Part shown: positions 1 through 5,802 of the stretch, piece by piece
How the letters are laid out: each line of letters starts with the position of its first letter
Position numbering within the stretch: the stretch's first letter is position 1
Origin: Anaerolineales bacterium
GTDB taxonomy: Bacteria; Chloroflexota; Anaerolineae; Anaerolineales; E44-bin32
Direction: 5' to 3'
Assembly: GCA_030673085.1 (NCBI GenBank)
Contig: DAOVFE010000112.1
Coordinates: 1-6,238 of the forward strand
Length of the DNA: 6,238 bases
Made by a program: the position numbers and the translations under genes
Notes under the pieces: generated by a model
What the model saw: the letters and a program-made list of their open reading frames with translations, nothing else
Database searches by the model: none
What the model was told of the DNA's origin: nothing

Positions 1-19
1 GATAAAGGTCCCTTTTATC
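1..19. repeat. AT-rich inverted repeat at the window edge
   Basis: GATAAA at 1-6 pairs with TTTATC at 14-19. The stem extends by a G-T wobble (7/13) and a G-C pair (8/12) around a three-base loop. No clean T-run follows directly on either strand, so this may be an operator-like dyad or the remains of a terminator belonging to a gene outside the window. It could also be chance. Confidence 0.25.
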
Positions 20-63
20 TTTGGGTAAATTATTGATTTTTCTTGTTTGACTAAACGGCAGTA

Positions 64-92
64 ACACTAAATCGCAACCCCCTAACCGTCAA
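64..92 (-). promoter_or_regulatory. Possible leftward promoter
   Basis: Read on the minus strand, TTGACG (87-92, five of six consensus bases) is followed after 17 bases by TAGTGT (64-69, three of six). It would drive a gene beyond the left edge, where the 1-19 dyad would lie in its leader. The -10 is poor and no gene is visible to support the call. Confidence 0.18.
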
Positions 93-220
93 GAATCAAA
101 AATAGATTGAGACCACTATCGGTGCGGCTCATAAACAACATCAAACAACTATCTGGGATTCAGTTACGTTAACCGTGCGTATCAGGCGTCATTAACGATT
201 GCCGATAAAGATACTCTTTC

Positions 221-245
221 AAAAAGACCCGCGCATAAAACACGC
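221..245 (-). terminator. Weak terminator-like hairpin after the acyl carrier protein gene
   Basis: On the minus strand, about 57 bases past the stop codon, GCGTGT (240-245) pairs with ATGCGC (231-236) around a three-T loop. The six-pair stem includes two G-T wobbles. After five bases comes a run of five T (221-225). The layout is right for an intrinsic terminator, but the stem is weak and the T-run is offset, so this is tentative. Confidence 0.25.
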
Positions 246-301
246 CCTGTTCCTATTGTGCAGTCCTAGAGCGAGATTTTTCTGATAGCCTATAAGAGCC
301 T

Positions 302-538
302 TTATTTCAGATTCTGATCAATAAAGGACACAGCATCCCCAACGTTGACAATCTTCTGCGCATCTTCATCAGAGATCTCGCCGCCAAATTTCTCCTCGAA
401 AGCCATAATTAATTCGACTAGATCCAGCGAATCGGCTTCAAGGTCTTCTCGGAACTTGGCTTCCGGTACTATCCTGCTTCCATCAACGCCAAGCAAGTCC
501 ACGATAATGCCTTTTACATCATCAAAGGTATCTGCCAC
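302..538 (-). CDS. acpP: Acyl carrier protein
   Basis: This is a 78-residue acidic acyl carrier protein, the usual family length, which carries growing acyl chains as thioesters during cytosolic fatty acid synthesis. The core motif D36-S37-L38 follows EDLEA. Ser37 is the expected site for 4'-phosphopantetheine attachment by holo-ACP synthase. The helix II segment after it (LVELIMAFEEKFGGEI) and the C-terminal segment (VNVGDAVSFI) are typical. The start is GTG at 538: GGAGG (545-549 on this strand) lies six bases upstream. An ATG at 543 is out of frame and nearly touches the Shine-Dalgarno. The gene stands alone and is divergent from the isoprenoid operon. No fatty acid synthase genes are visible beside it, so a role with another acyl pathway cannot be excluded, but sequence and length fit the housekeeping ACP. 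Confidence 0.95.
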   Translation of the reverse strand: MADTFDDVKGIIVDLLGVDGSRIVPEAKFREDLEADSLDLVELIMAFEEKFGGEISDEDAQKIVNVGDAVSFIDQNLK

Positions 539-544
539 AACATT

Positions 545-549
545 CCTCC
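545..549 (-). promoter_or_regulatory. Shine-Dalgarno that fixes the GTG start of acpP
   Basis: GGAGG on the minus strand sits six bases before the GTG at 538 and one base before an out-of-frame ATG at 543. The spacing supports GTG as the true start. Confidence 0.8.
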
Positions 550-565
550 GATTTCTGGTTTAATA

Positions 566-594
566 TTGACAATCTGATTGTAAGCAACGATGCT
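566..594 (+). promoter_or_regulatory. Possible promoter of the isoprenoid operon
   Basis: A perfect TTGACA (566-571) is followed after 17 bases by GATGCT (589-594), a weak -10 (three of six). Transcription would start near 601, leaving a leader of about 60 bases that contains the small open frame at 634-669. The elements interleave with those of the acpP promoter, so the two polymerases would compete for the same DNA. Confidence 0.35.
569..581. promoter_or_regulatory. Perfect 6-1-6 palindrome between the divergent promoters
   Basis: ACAATC-T-GATTGT is a perfect inverted repeat. It overlaps the -10 of the acpP promoter (577-582) and the last three bases of the TTGACA of the proposed isomerase promoter (566-571). 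A protein bound here could control both directions. The size fits a small dimeric repressor site. I do not recognise it as a known operator. Confidence 0.4.
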
Positions 595-605
595 TAAGGA
601 TGCAA
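577..605 (-). promoter_or_regulatory. Promoter of acpP
   Basis: On the minus strand, TTGCAT (600-605) and TACAAT (577-582, five of six -10 bases) are separated by exactly 17 bases. Transcription would start near 570, giving a leader of about 30 bases that includes the Shine-Dalgarno. The -35 matches only in TTG, but -10 quality, spacing and position are good. Confidence 0.55.
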
Positions 606-620
606 GCAAGTAAATCATTT

Positions 621-625
621 CGGAG
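621..625 (+). promoter_or_regulatory. Shine-Dalgarno before the 11-codon leader frame
   Basis: CGGAG lies eight bases before the ATG at 634. It is 36 bases from the isomerase ATG at 662, too far to serve it directly. It is the only good ribosome-binding site in the leader. Confidence 0.4.
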
Positions 626-633
626 CCAATAAT

Positions 634-669
634 ATGCCTTTTTCCGTATCAACACCACGCCATGAGTAA
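634..669 (+). CDS. Possible 11-residue leader peptide overlapping the isomerase start
   Basis: This frame reads MPFSVSTPRHE and then TAA. It has an ATG start with a well-spaced CGGAG Shine-Dalgarno (621-625). Its last codons and stop (667-669) overlap the isomerase start codon (662-664), so a terminating ribosome would stop within a few bases of that ATG. The isomerase start has no recognisable Shine-Dalgarno. Translational coupling by re-initiation is therefore a reasonable inference, not a demonstrated fact. The peptide lacks a run of one amino acid, so a classic attenuation leader is unlikely. Confidence 0.3.
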   Translation: MPFSVSTPRHE

Positions 670-1693
670 AGATACGCGTATTCCTAGACGCAAATCAGAC
701 CATCTTCGTATTAGCCTCGAACGCGACGTCTCTTCTGGTATCTCAACCGGCCTAGAAGAATGGGCATTTATTCACGATGCCGTACCCGAACTTGATTTGC
801 GTAATATTGATATCCGGCAGCAATTCCTTGGCCATGAGCTAAAGGCCCCAATCCTAATCTCTTCTATGACCGGAGGAACTGAGGAAGCCGCCTTGATAAA
901 TCGCATCCTTGCTGAAGTTGCTCAGGCAAAAGGATTGGCGATGGCCATCGGCTCGCAGCGGGCTGCTATTGAAGATCGCAAGCTTCAATACACTTACGAT
1001 ATTGCTCGTAAAGCCGCTCCGGATATTGCACTCTTTGCCAACCTTGGCGCTGTGCAGCTTAATTACGGCTATGGTCCGCAACAGTGCCTTAGAGCAATTG
1101 AAATGATTGATGCCGATGCCTTGATCCTGCATTTCAATTGCCTGCAAGAGGCATTAAATCCAGAAGGTGATGTGGATTTTCATAACCTCTTGCCTAAAAT
1201 CGAAGAAATATGCCACCGGATCCCGGTACCTGTGATTGCCAAAGAAGTTGGCTGGGGAATTTCTTCTAATGCAGCACAGAGACTATTCAATGCCGGCGTG
1301 GCCGCTATTGATGTCGCCGGTGCTGGCGGGACTTCATGGTCCCAAGTTGAAATGCATCGCTGCTCTAATAAACATCAAGCCCGCCTTGCGGCTTCTTTCA
1401 TTGATTGGGGCATTCCAACATCCAAGGCCATTCTTGAAGTTCGGAATGCTCTGCCTGATATTCCACTAATCGCCTCGGGCGGTCTTCGAAGCGGGATTGA
1501 AATCGCAAAATGTATCGCTCTTGGCGCTGATTTGGGGGGTATAGCTGGACCTCTTCTTAAGGCGGCCGTGGAATCACCTCAGAGAGTCGCGGATGAGATT
1601 GATCTCATCATAGCTCAAATCCGTATATGCCTATTCGCTACTGGAAGTAATGATATTAAGGCTTTGCAAGCCAGTAAAGTGCAAAAAATATAA
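662..1693 (+). CDS. fni: Type 2 isopentenyl-diphosphate delta-isomerase (FMN-dependent)
   Basis: This cytosolic enzyme interconverts isopentenyl diphosphate and dimethylallyl diphosphate, using reduced FMN and Mg2+. It is 343 residues long, the normal length for this TIM-barrel family. Motifs in order: the N-terminal substrate-binding RRK-x-DH (9-14), SMTGG (68-72), GSQR (97-100), NLGAVQ (127-132), HFNCLQE (157-163, with Gln162 and Glu163 at the catalytic and metal-binding positions), KEVGWGIS (194-201), AGAGGTSW (219-226), SGGLRSG (272-278) and a C-terminal GADLGGIAGPLL. The family usually reads HLNPLQE, so F158 and C160 are small substitutions. The ATG at 662 gives the expected N-terminus but has no Shine-Dalgarno. 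Upstream in-frame codons reach a stop at 611 without a common start. The stop overlaps the prenyl synthase start by one base, so its product feeds the next enzyme. The unrelated type 1 isomerase is excluded by these motifs. Confidence 0.95.
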   Translation: MSKDTRIPRRKSDHLRISLERDVSSGISTGLEEWAFIHDAVPELDLRNIDIRQQFLGHELKAPILISSMTGGTEEAALINRILAEVAQAKGLAMAIGSQRAAIEDRKLQYTYDIARKAAPDIALFANLGAVQLNYGYGPQQCLRAIEMIDADALILHFNCLQEALNPEGDVDFHNLLPKIEEICHRIPVPVIAKEVGWGISSNAAQRLFNAGVAAIDVAGAGGTSWSQVEMHRCSNKHQARLAASFIDWGIPTSKAILEVRNALPDIPLIASGGLRSGIEIAKCIALGADLGGIAGPLLKAAVESPQRVADEIDLIIAQIRICLFATGSNDIKALQASKVQKI

Positions 1694-2715
1694 TGACATC
1701 AGAAAGTCCCCCTTCCCCATCCATCGACGAGATGCGCTCAGCGGTAGAAGCTGAGCTTAAAAATGCGCTTGCATTGTTCGATCAGGAACACTGCAATGAA
1801 ATAATCGAGATGATCTCCTATCATCTCGGCTGGGAGCATTCTGGAATGAAGGAGGAAGGAAAGCGCATTCGCCCGCTCCTGGTTCTGCTTTGCTGCAGCG
1901 CCTGCGACAGTGATTGGCATATAGCCTTACCAGCTGCGGCTGCAGTTGAGCTAATTCACAATTTCTCGCTTGTACACGATGATATTGAAGATAAAAGCGC
2001 AACCCGCCGTGGTCGACCAGCGTTATGGACCCGTTGGGGAATTGCCCAGGCAATTAACACCGGGGACTTGATATTCATTCTCTCACGCCTGATGACGTCC
2101 CGTCTGCTGGAGCACGGTTTGCAGGCGCGCTTAGTACTCGATCTCCAATACATGCTCGATGAGGCCTGCCTTCAACTCGCAGTCGGACAGTACCTCGATC
2201 TTGCCTTTGAGAACCGGCACTCGGTTTCAGAATCAGATTATGTAACGATGATAGCCGGCAAGACTTCCTCATTGCTGGCTGCATCATGTGCAGCCGGCGC
2301 TAGGGTCGCCAATGCAACAGAAGAAACAATTAGTCATCTTCGGATATTCGGATATCATTTGGGTTTAGCTTTCCAGATCCGTGATGACATACTCGGCATC
2401 TGGGGCTCGATAGAGGAAACAGGCAAACCCGTTGGCGATGATTTGCTCGCTCATAAAAAGACACTACCGATTATTTTTGGTATTGAGCACTCCTCTGAAT
2501 TCCGGCAATTATGGCTATCCGCTAGTGCCGATCACCCTAAAATTAACAAAATGATTCGAGCCCTGAATCAATCTGGCGCTCAAGATTATTCTCAGAAACT
2601 CACCGATAAGCACACCCGCATAGCTTTAGACGCTCTGCGAAGAGCTAATCCCAAGCCAGCAAGTCACGCTCTTTTGGAGGAGCTCGTACTTCGACTTCTC
2701 CATCGCCATAGCTGA
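1693..2715 (+). CDS. trans-Polyprenyl diphosphate synthase, probably geranylgeranyl type
   Basis: This 340-residue all-helical prenyltransferase condenses IPP onto an allylic diphosphate for quinones, carotenoids or other isoprenoids. Motifs in order: GKRIRP (56-61, IPP binding), the first Asp-rich motif DDIED (96-100) followed by RRGRPALW (105-112), GKTSSLL (189-195), the second Asp-rich region FQIRDDILGIWG (227-238) and KKTLP (255-259). The second motif is DDILG rather than DDxxD. I recall this variant from bacterial GGPP-type enzymes, so it need not mean loss of activity. Phe91, five residues before the first Asp, with no insertion in the motif, resembles archaeal-type GGPP synthases. A C20 product is an inference from that position. 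The ATG overlaps the isomerase stop (TAATG) and there is no clear Shine-Dalgarno, which points to coupled translation. Chain length cannot be fixed from sequence alone, so I give no gene symbol. Confidence 0.9.
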   Translation: MTSESPPSPSIDEMRSAVEAELKNALALFDQEHCNEIIEMISYHLGWEHSGMKEEGKRIRPLLVLLCCSACDSDWHIALPAAAAVELIHNFSLVHDDIEDKSATRRGRPALWTRWGIAQAINTGDLIFILSRLMTSRLLEHGLQARLVLDLQYMLDEACLQLAVGQYLDLAFENRHSVSESDYVTMIAGKTSSLLAASCAAGARVANATEETISHLRIFGYHLGLAFQIRDDILGIWGSIEETGKPVGDDLLAHKKTLPIIFGIEHSSEFRQLWLSASADHPKINKMIRALNQSGAQDYSQKLTDKHTRIALDALRRANPKPASHALLEELVLRLLHRHS

Positions 2716-2874
2716 CTTCCGAGATTCCCCCCTGCCAGATATATCCCTGCTATTTAATTAAACAAGTCTGCCGAAAAAACACCCTTCAGCGGTCAAAAAT
2801 AAGACATGTATTGGGAGAGGGCTTCGCCTAAATTTAATATTTGCCGTTCTTTATCTCGCATTTGGGTTTTATCA

Positions 2875-2898
2875 GATCAGTCATTATGTATGATGATC
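2875..2898. promoter_or_regulatory. Imperfect dyad just upstream of the kinase promoter
   Basis: GATCA (2875-2879) pairs with TGATC (2894-2898), and TCAT (2881-2884) with ATGA (2890-2893), around the loop TATGT with one bulged G. That makes nine pairs, all AT-rich. It ends 11 bases before the proposed -35, which suits an activator site. It is also followed by TTTCT, but it lies 160 bases past the prenyl synthase stop and the stem is too weak for a convincing terminator. Confidence 0.3.
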
Positions 2899-2909
2899 TT
2901 TCTACTACG

Positions 2910-2937
2910 TTGCGTACGACAGTACTCATGCTATAAT
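2910..2937 (+). promoter_or_regulatory. Extended -10 promoter of the kinase operon
   Basis: TGC-TATAAT (2929-2937) is a perfect -10 with the extended TGn element. A partial -35, TTGCGT (2910-2915), lies 16 bases upstream. Transcription would begin near 2943-2945, leaving a leader of only about 15-17 bases before the ATG at 2960. Confidence 0.65.
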
Positions 2938-2943
2938 CGCACC

Positions 2944-2949
2944 AAGGTG
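2944..2949 (+). promoter_or_regulatory. Ribosome-binding site of the kinase gene, at the predicted transcript end
   Basis: AAGGTG lies 10 bases before the ATG at 2960. It falls almost at the predicted transcription start, so the mRNA would be nearly leaderless. A second AAGG (2953-2956) is only three bases from the ATG and probably too close to serve. Confidence 0.45.
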
Positions 2950-2959
2950 AATAAGGACT

Positions 2960-4840
2960 ATGCGTAGGACGACGCGTTCTTTAGACAGTGGTTCCGCCTC
3001 AGACGGCAAACGAGGAAACCTGCAATCGGGTGTCACTCTACAAGACCGCTATCTAGTCCTCGGTATCATCGGCTCCGGCGGTATGAGCTCAGTATACAAG
3101 GGACGCGACCTGCATTTCCCTAATGTCACCAAGCTTGTAGCAATCAAAGAGATGATCAACACGGTGACCGACCCAACTATGCGCGAGATGATCGTCCGTA
3201 ATTTTGAGCGCGAATCCGATTTACTTGCCACTCTTTACCACCCATCAATTCCTCGTATCTATGACTATTTTAACCACGCTGAAAGCTCATTTCTAGTCAT
3301 GGAATTCATTGATGGAAAGGATTTAGAAGCGCTCTTACGCGAAACCAATTCCTTCATGCCGGAGGATCAAATTATTTCGTGGGCAGTCGAGCTATGTGAT
3401 GTACTCAGTTACCTTCACAATCATCGACCACAACCAGTCATCTTTCGCGATATGAAGCCCTCGAATGTGATGATCGATAATCATGGACACGTTCGGCTAA
3501 TTGATTTTGGAATCGCGCGCATCTTCCAACCCGGCGAAAAGGGCACAATGATCGGCACCGAAGGCTATTCGCCACCTGAGCAATATCGGGGAGAAGCTTC
3601 GCCAGCCGGCGACATCTACGCCCTGGGCGCAACATTACACCACTTACTCTCTAAGCGAGACCCGCGAGCTGAAGCGCCCTTCTCGTTTACTGAACGACCT
3701 ATTCATGAGGTCAACCCTAATATTTCCCCTGAGCTGGAAGCTGTAATTAATGTCACACTAGCATACGACCCTTCAGACCGCTATCCCTCCGTAGAAGCTT
3801 TCAAGCAAGCATTACTTGCCGCAGCCAAGCAAACTGGCGTCTTGGAAACGGTTATAACCCGGACCGCCATACATAAGAGTAATCAAATCGAGGAGCTTTG
3901 GTCCTTTGAATGTGAGGATGAGATCCGTGGATCACCCATTGTCTATAAGGGGATGCTTTTAGTGGGCTGTTATGATAACAACCTCTACGCGCTTGATGCT
4001 AAGACAGGCAAATATCTGTGGAAATATGCGACTGAAGGCGGAATTCCCAGTCGCCCGGCGGCACAAGATGACATTATTTTTGCATGCTCCGAAGATTATC
4101 GAGCTTATGCTTTGACTGCCGATCAGGGACAGCCGGTCTGGAGCTATTATACAGAAGCTCCCATCCGTTCATCCCCGGTTATCTATGAAGGCCATCTCTT
4201 CTTTGGCTCTGATGATTCCCACTTGCATGTTGTCAATATTCAAACCGGCCAGAGGGCGTGGCGAGCCAATGCCACTGCGCCGATTCGGTCGACTCCGCTA
4301 ATCGCAAATGAACGAGTCTATTTTGGGTGTGAGAACGGGGATTTTCACTGCGTAGACTTCCGCGGGGAGAACAAATGGCGTTTTCGAGCAAAGAGAGCCA
4401 TTACTTCCTCCCCGATTCTAATTGATGGTATTCTATACTTTGGCTCGATGGATTGGACTTTATATGCAGTTGAAGCTGATGAGGGCTGGCAGGTTTGGCG
4501 CTTCCGTATGGGGCGCCAATCGATCTCTACCCCTACCTACGCAGAAGGCAAAATCTTCACGGGCTGCGCTGATGGTCACATCTATGCAATCGACGCCAAA
4601 ACGAGCCGTGAAATCTGGCGTTTTCATACTGAACACCAAGTCACCGCCTCGCCAATTATTCATGAAGACTCATTATATTGTGGATCGGTTGACGGTGCCA
4701 TGTATTGCATAGAAATGCGCTCGGGCCGATTGCGCTGGAAATTTGCCACCGATGATTCTATCACTGGCACGGCGGTTATTCATAATAACATCTTATACTT
4801 CGGATCAATAGACCACAGGCTATATGCTCTATTAATCTAA
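2960..4840 (+). CDS. Soluble Ser/Thr protein kinase fused to an eight-blade PQQ-like propeller
   Basis: This 626-residue protein has two parts. Residues about 31-290 form a Hanks-type kinase: glycine loop GSGGMSSVY (38-46), ATP lysine K63 in VAIKEM, likely helix-C Glu85, catalytic loop FRDMKPSN (162-169, Phe for the usual His, with Asp164 and Lys166 kept), DFG (182-184), GTEGYSPPE (199-207), D218 and Arg274. All residues needed for activity appear present. Thr196 and Thr200 are candidate activation-loop sites. Residues 313-626 form eight PQQ-like repeats: Trp314, 354, 394, 434, 473, 513, 553 and 593 each open a unit of 39-40 residues (pattern W-x(n)-SPI, YFGS, LYAhD). No signal peptide or membrane segment is seen, so kinase and propeller should both be cytosolic. 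The propeller may sense a ligand or recruit substrates; that is inference. It is first in an operon with a PP2C phosphatase (20-base gap), its likely counterpart. Confidence 0.93.
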   Translation: MRRTTRSLDSGSASDGKRGNLQSGVTLQDRYLVLGIIGSGGMSSVYKGRDLHFPNVTKLVAIKEMINTVTDPTMREMIVRNFERESDLLATLYHPSIPRIYDYFNHAESSFLVMEFIDGKDLEALLRETNSFMPEDQIISWAVELCDVLSYLHNHRPQPVIFRDMKPSNVMIDNHGHVRLIDFGIARIFQPGEKGTMIGTEGYSPPEQYRGEASPAGDIYALGATLHHLLSKRDPRAEAPFSFTERPIHEVNPNISPELEAVINVTLAYDPSDRYPSVEAFKQALLAAAKQTGVLETVITRTAIHKSNQIEELWSFECEDEIRGSPIVYKGMLLVGCYDNNLYALDAKTGKYLWKYATEGGIPSRPAAQDDIIFACSEDYRAYALTADQGQPVWSYYTEAPIRSSPVIYEGHLFFGSDDSHLHVVNIQTGQRAWRANATAPIRSTPLIANERVYFGCENGDFHCVDFRGENKWRFRAKRAITSSPILIDGILYFGSMDWTLYAVEADEGWQVWRFRMGRQSISTPTYAEGKIFTGCADGHIYAIDAKTSREIWRFHTEHQVTASPIIHEDSLYCGSVDGAMYCIEMRSGRLRWKFATDDSITGTAVIHNNILYFGSIDHRLYALLI

Positions 4841-4860
4841 TCAAACTAAGGTATCCAGCA

Positions 4861-5784
4861 ATGGGAAAACTATCCAATAACAGCTTTGCACGTGCTCTAA
4901 AACGCTTTTGGGGGCAATACATTTACTCAAAAGCAGAAACATCGCCTGATAGCCTTGATACAGCGCCATTGGATGATCAGATCCTCGTTCAAGTCCCGGA
5001 AGAAGCACCCAGCAAACATATCTCGGCTGCGACCGGCCTATCGGTCGGGCTGGAACGAGGGCATAACGAAGATACCCTCTTCTGTCTTAATGGCAATGCC
5101 GACGGGCAGGAAATGCCATCTAATTTTGGTTTATATATTGTTGCGGATGGAATGGGCGGCCATCGCGCCGGCGAGGTGGCCAGCGCGCTTTCAGTGAATA
5201 CAGTCGTTGCCGGCCTGATCTCAAATGTTTTTTTGCATCTCTTTGACCCGGACAGCCTAAATTCAGATGAGCCGCTTCAAGAACTTGTTCGTGTGGCCTT
5301 TGAAGATGCAAATCTGAACGTTGTTGATCGCGTACCAGGAGGTGGAACTACCCTCACGGTTGCTATGCTCTTAGGTAATCAAATTACAATCGGTCACGTA
5401 GGCGATAGTCGTGCCTATTTGATTTCAAAGGATGAGATCCATCTCTTAACCCGAGATCACTCTTTAGTGGAGCGTCTCCGCGAACTTGGACAACTATCGG
5501 CCGAGGAGGCAGCTGTCCATCCTCAGCGAAACGTTCTTTATCGTGCAATTGGCCAAGGAGCCAATCTTGAAGTTGATGTGCTTTCTCACCCAATTCCCAA
5601 TGCCAGCTATTTGCTCATCTGCTCGGATGGTCTATGGAGCGTAGTGAATGATACTGAGATACAATCTATCATCCTGCACTCTAGCGACCTGCAGCAAGCC
5701 TGTGATGAGCTGGTACAAGCCGCTAATAATGCTGGAGGGCCAGACAACATCTCTGCTGTCCTGGTCCATTTTCCGCCAGCATAG
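4861..5784 (+). CDS. PP2C-family Ser/Thr protein phosphatase
   Basis: This 307-residue metal-dependent phosphatase removes phosphate from Ser/Thr and probably opposes the kinase encoded just upstream. The catalytic domain covers about residues 58-305. Its motifs are R66-x2-NED (69-71), ADGMGGHRAGE (95-105), GGTTL (161-165), VGDSRAYL (180-187), RDHS (198-201), CSDGLW (254-259) and GGPDNIS (292-298). Metal-binding Asp96, Asp256 and Asp295 and the third-metal Asp182 are all kept, so it should be active. Before the domain is an extension of about 55 residues. Its first 20 residues are basic and aromatic (K3, R11, K14, R15, F16, W17, Y20) and could form an amphipathic helix for docking or membrane contact; the rest is acidic and probably disordered. 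No membrane segment is seen. AAGG (4848-4851) nine bases before the ATG supports the start. The gaps of 20 and 18 bases to its neighbours indicate one operon. Confidence 0.94.
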   Translation: MGKLSNNSFARALKRFWGQYIYSKAETSPDSLDTAPLDDQILVQVPEEAPSKHISAATGLSVGLERGHNEDTLFCLNGNADGQEMPSNFGLYIVADGMGGHRAGEVASALSVNTVVAGLISNVFLHLFDPDSLNSDEPLQELVRVAFEDANLNVVDRVPGGGTTLTVAMLLGNQITIGHVGDSRAYLISKDEIHLLTRDHSLVERLRELGQLSAEEAAVHPQRNVLYRAIGQGANLEVDVLSHPIPNASYLLICSDGLWSVVNDTEIQSIILHSSDLQQACDELVQAANNAGGPDNISAVLVHFPPA

Positions 5785-5802
5785 TAAGTGAGAGGGTAGT
5801 CT

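Larger units (their letters stand above)
1..301. other. Gene-free stretch downstream of the acyl carrier protein gene
   Basis: I find no credible coding region here on either strand. The plus strand has no ATG, and the longest ATG-started minus-strand frame I traced is about 19 codons (leftward from about 141). No tRNA-like cloverleaf was recognised. The stretch holds a small AT-rich hairpin at the left edge, a possible leftward promoter (TTGACG-like, 87-92) and a weak terminator-like hairpin for the acyl carrier protein transcript (221-245), each listed separately. It is probably the spacer between the acyl carrier protein gene and an unseen gene left of the window. Confidence 0.6.

Noticed and set aside
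168..198. Inverted CGTTAA/TTAACG arms in the left gene-free stretch
   Set aside because: The arms are six bases with a loop of about 20 bases and no nearby promoter or T-run. A repeat this short is expected by chance in AT-rich DNA.
541..543. ATG as an alternative acpP start
   Set aside because: It is out of frame with the protein and only one base from the GGAGG, whereas the GTG at 538 is in frame with a six-base spacing.
345..563. 72-codon plus-strand frame opposite the acyl carrier protein gene
   Set aside because: It is a serine-rich antisense shadow of acpP. The acyl carrier protein reading has the full family signature.
589..603. Direct repeat GATGC-TTAAG-GATGC in the divergent spacer
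   Set aside because: Five-base copies are too short to claim, and they lie within the promoter elements already described.
2818..2829. Possible terminator AGG-GCTTCG-CCT after the prenyl synthase
   Set aside because: The stem is three pairs plus a bulged fourth and is followed by mixed A/T sequence without a T-run, too weak to call.
2806..2967. 53-codon open frame on the plus strand in the kinase upstream region
   Set aside because: It has no Shine-Dalgarno and an unnatural mix rich in Cys, Met, Arg and Tyr. It contains the strong TATAAT promoter and overlaps the kinase start, so it is most likely chance.
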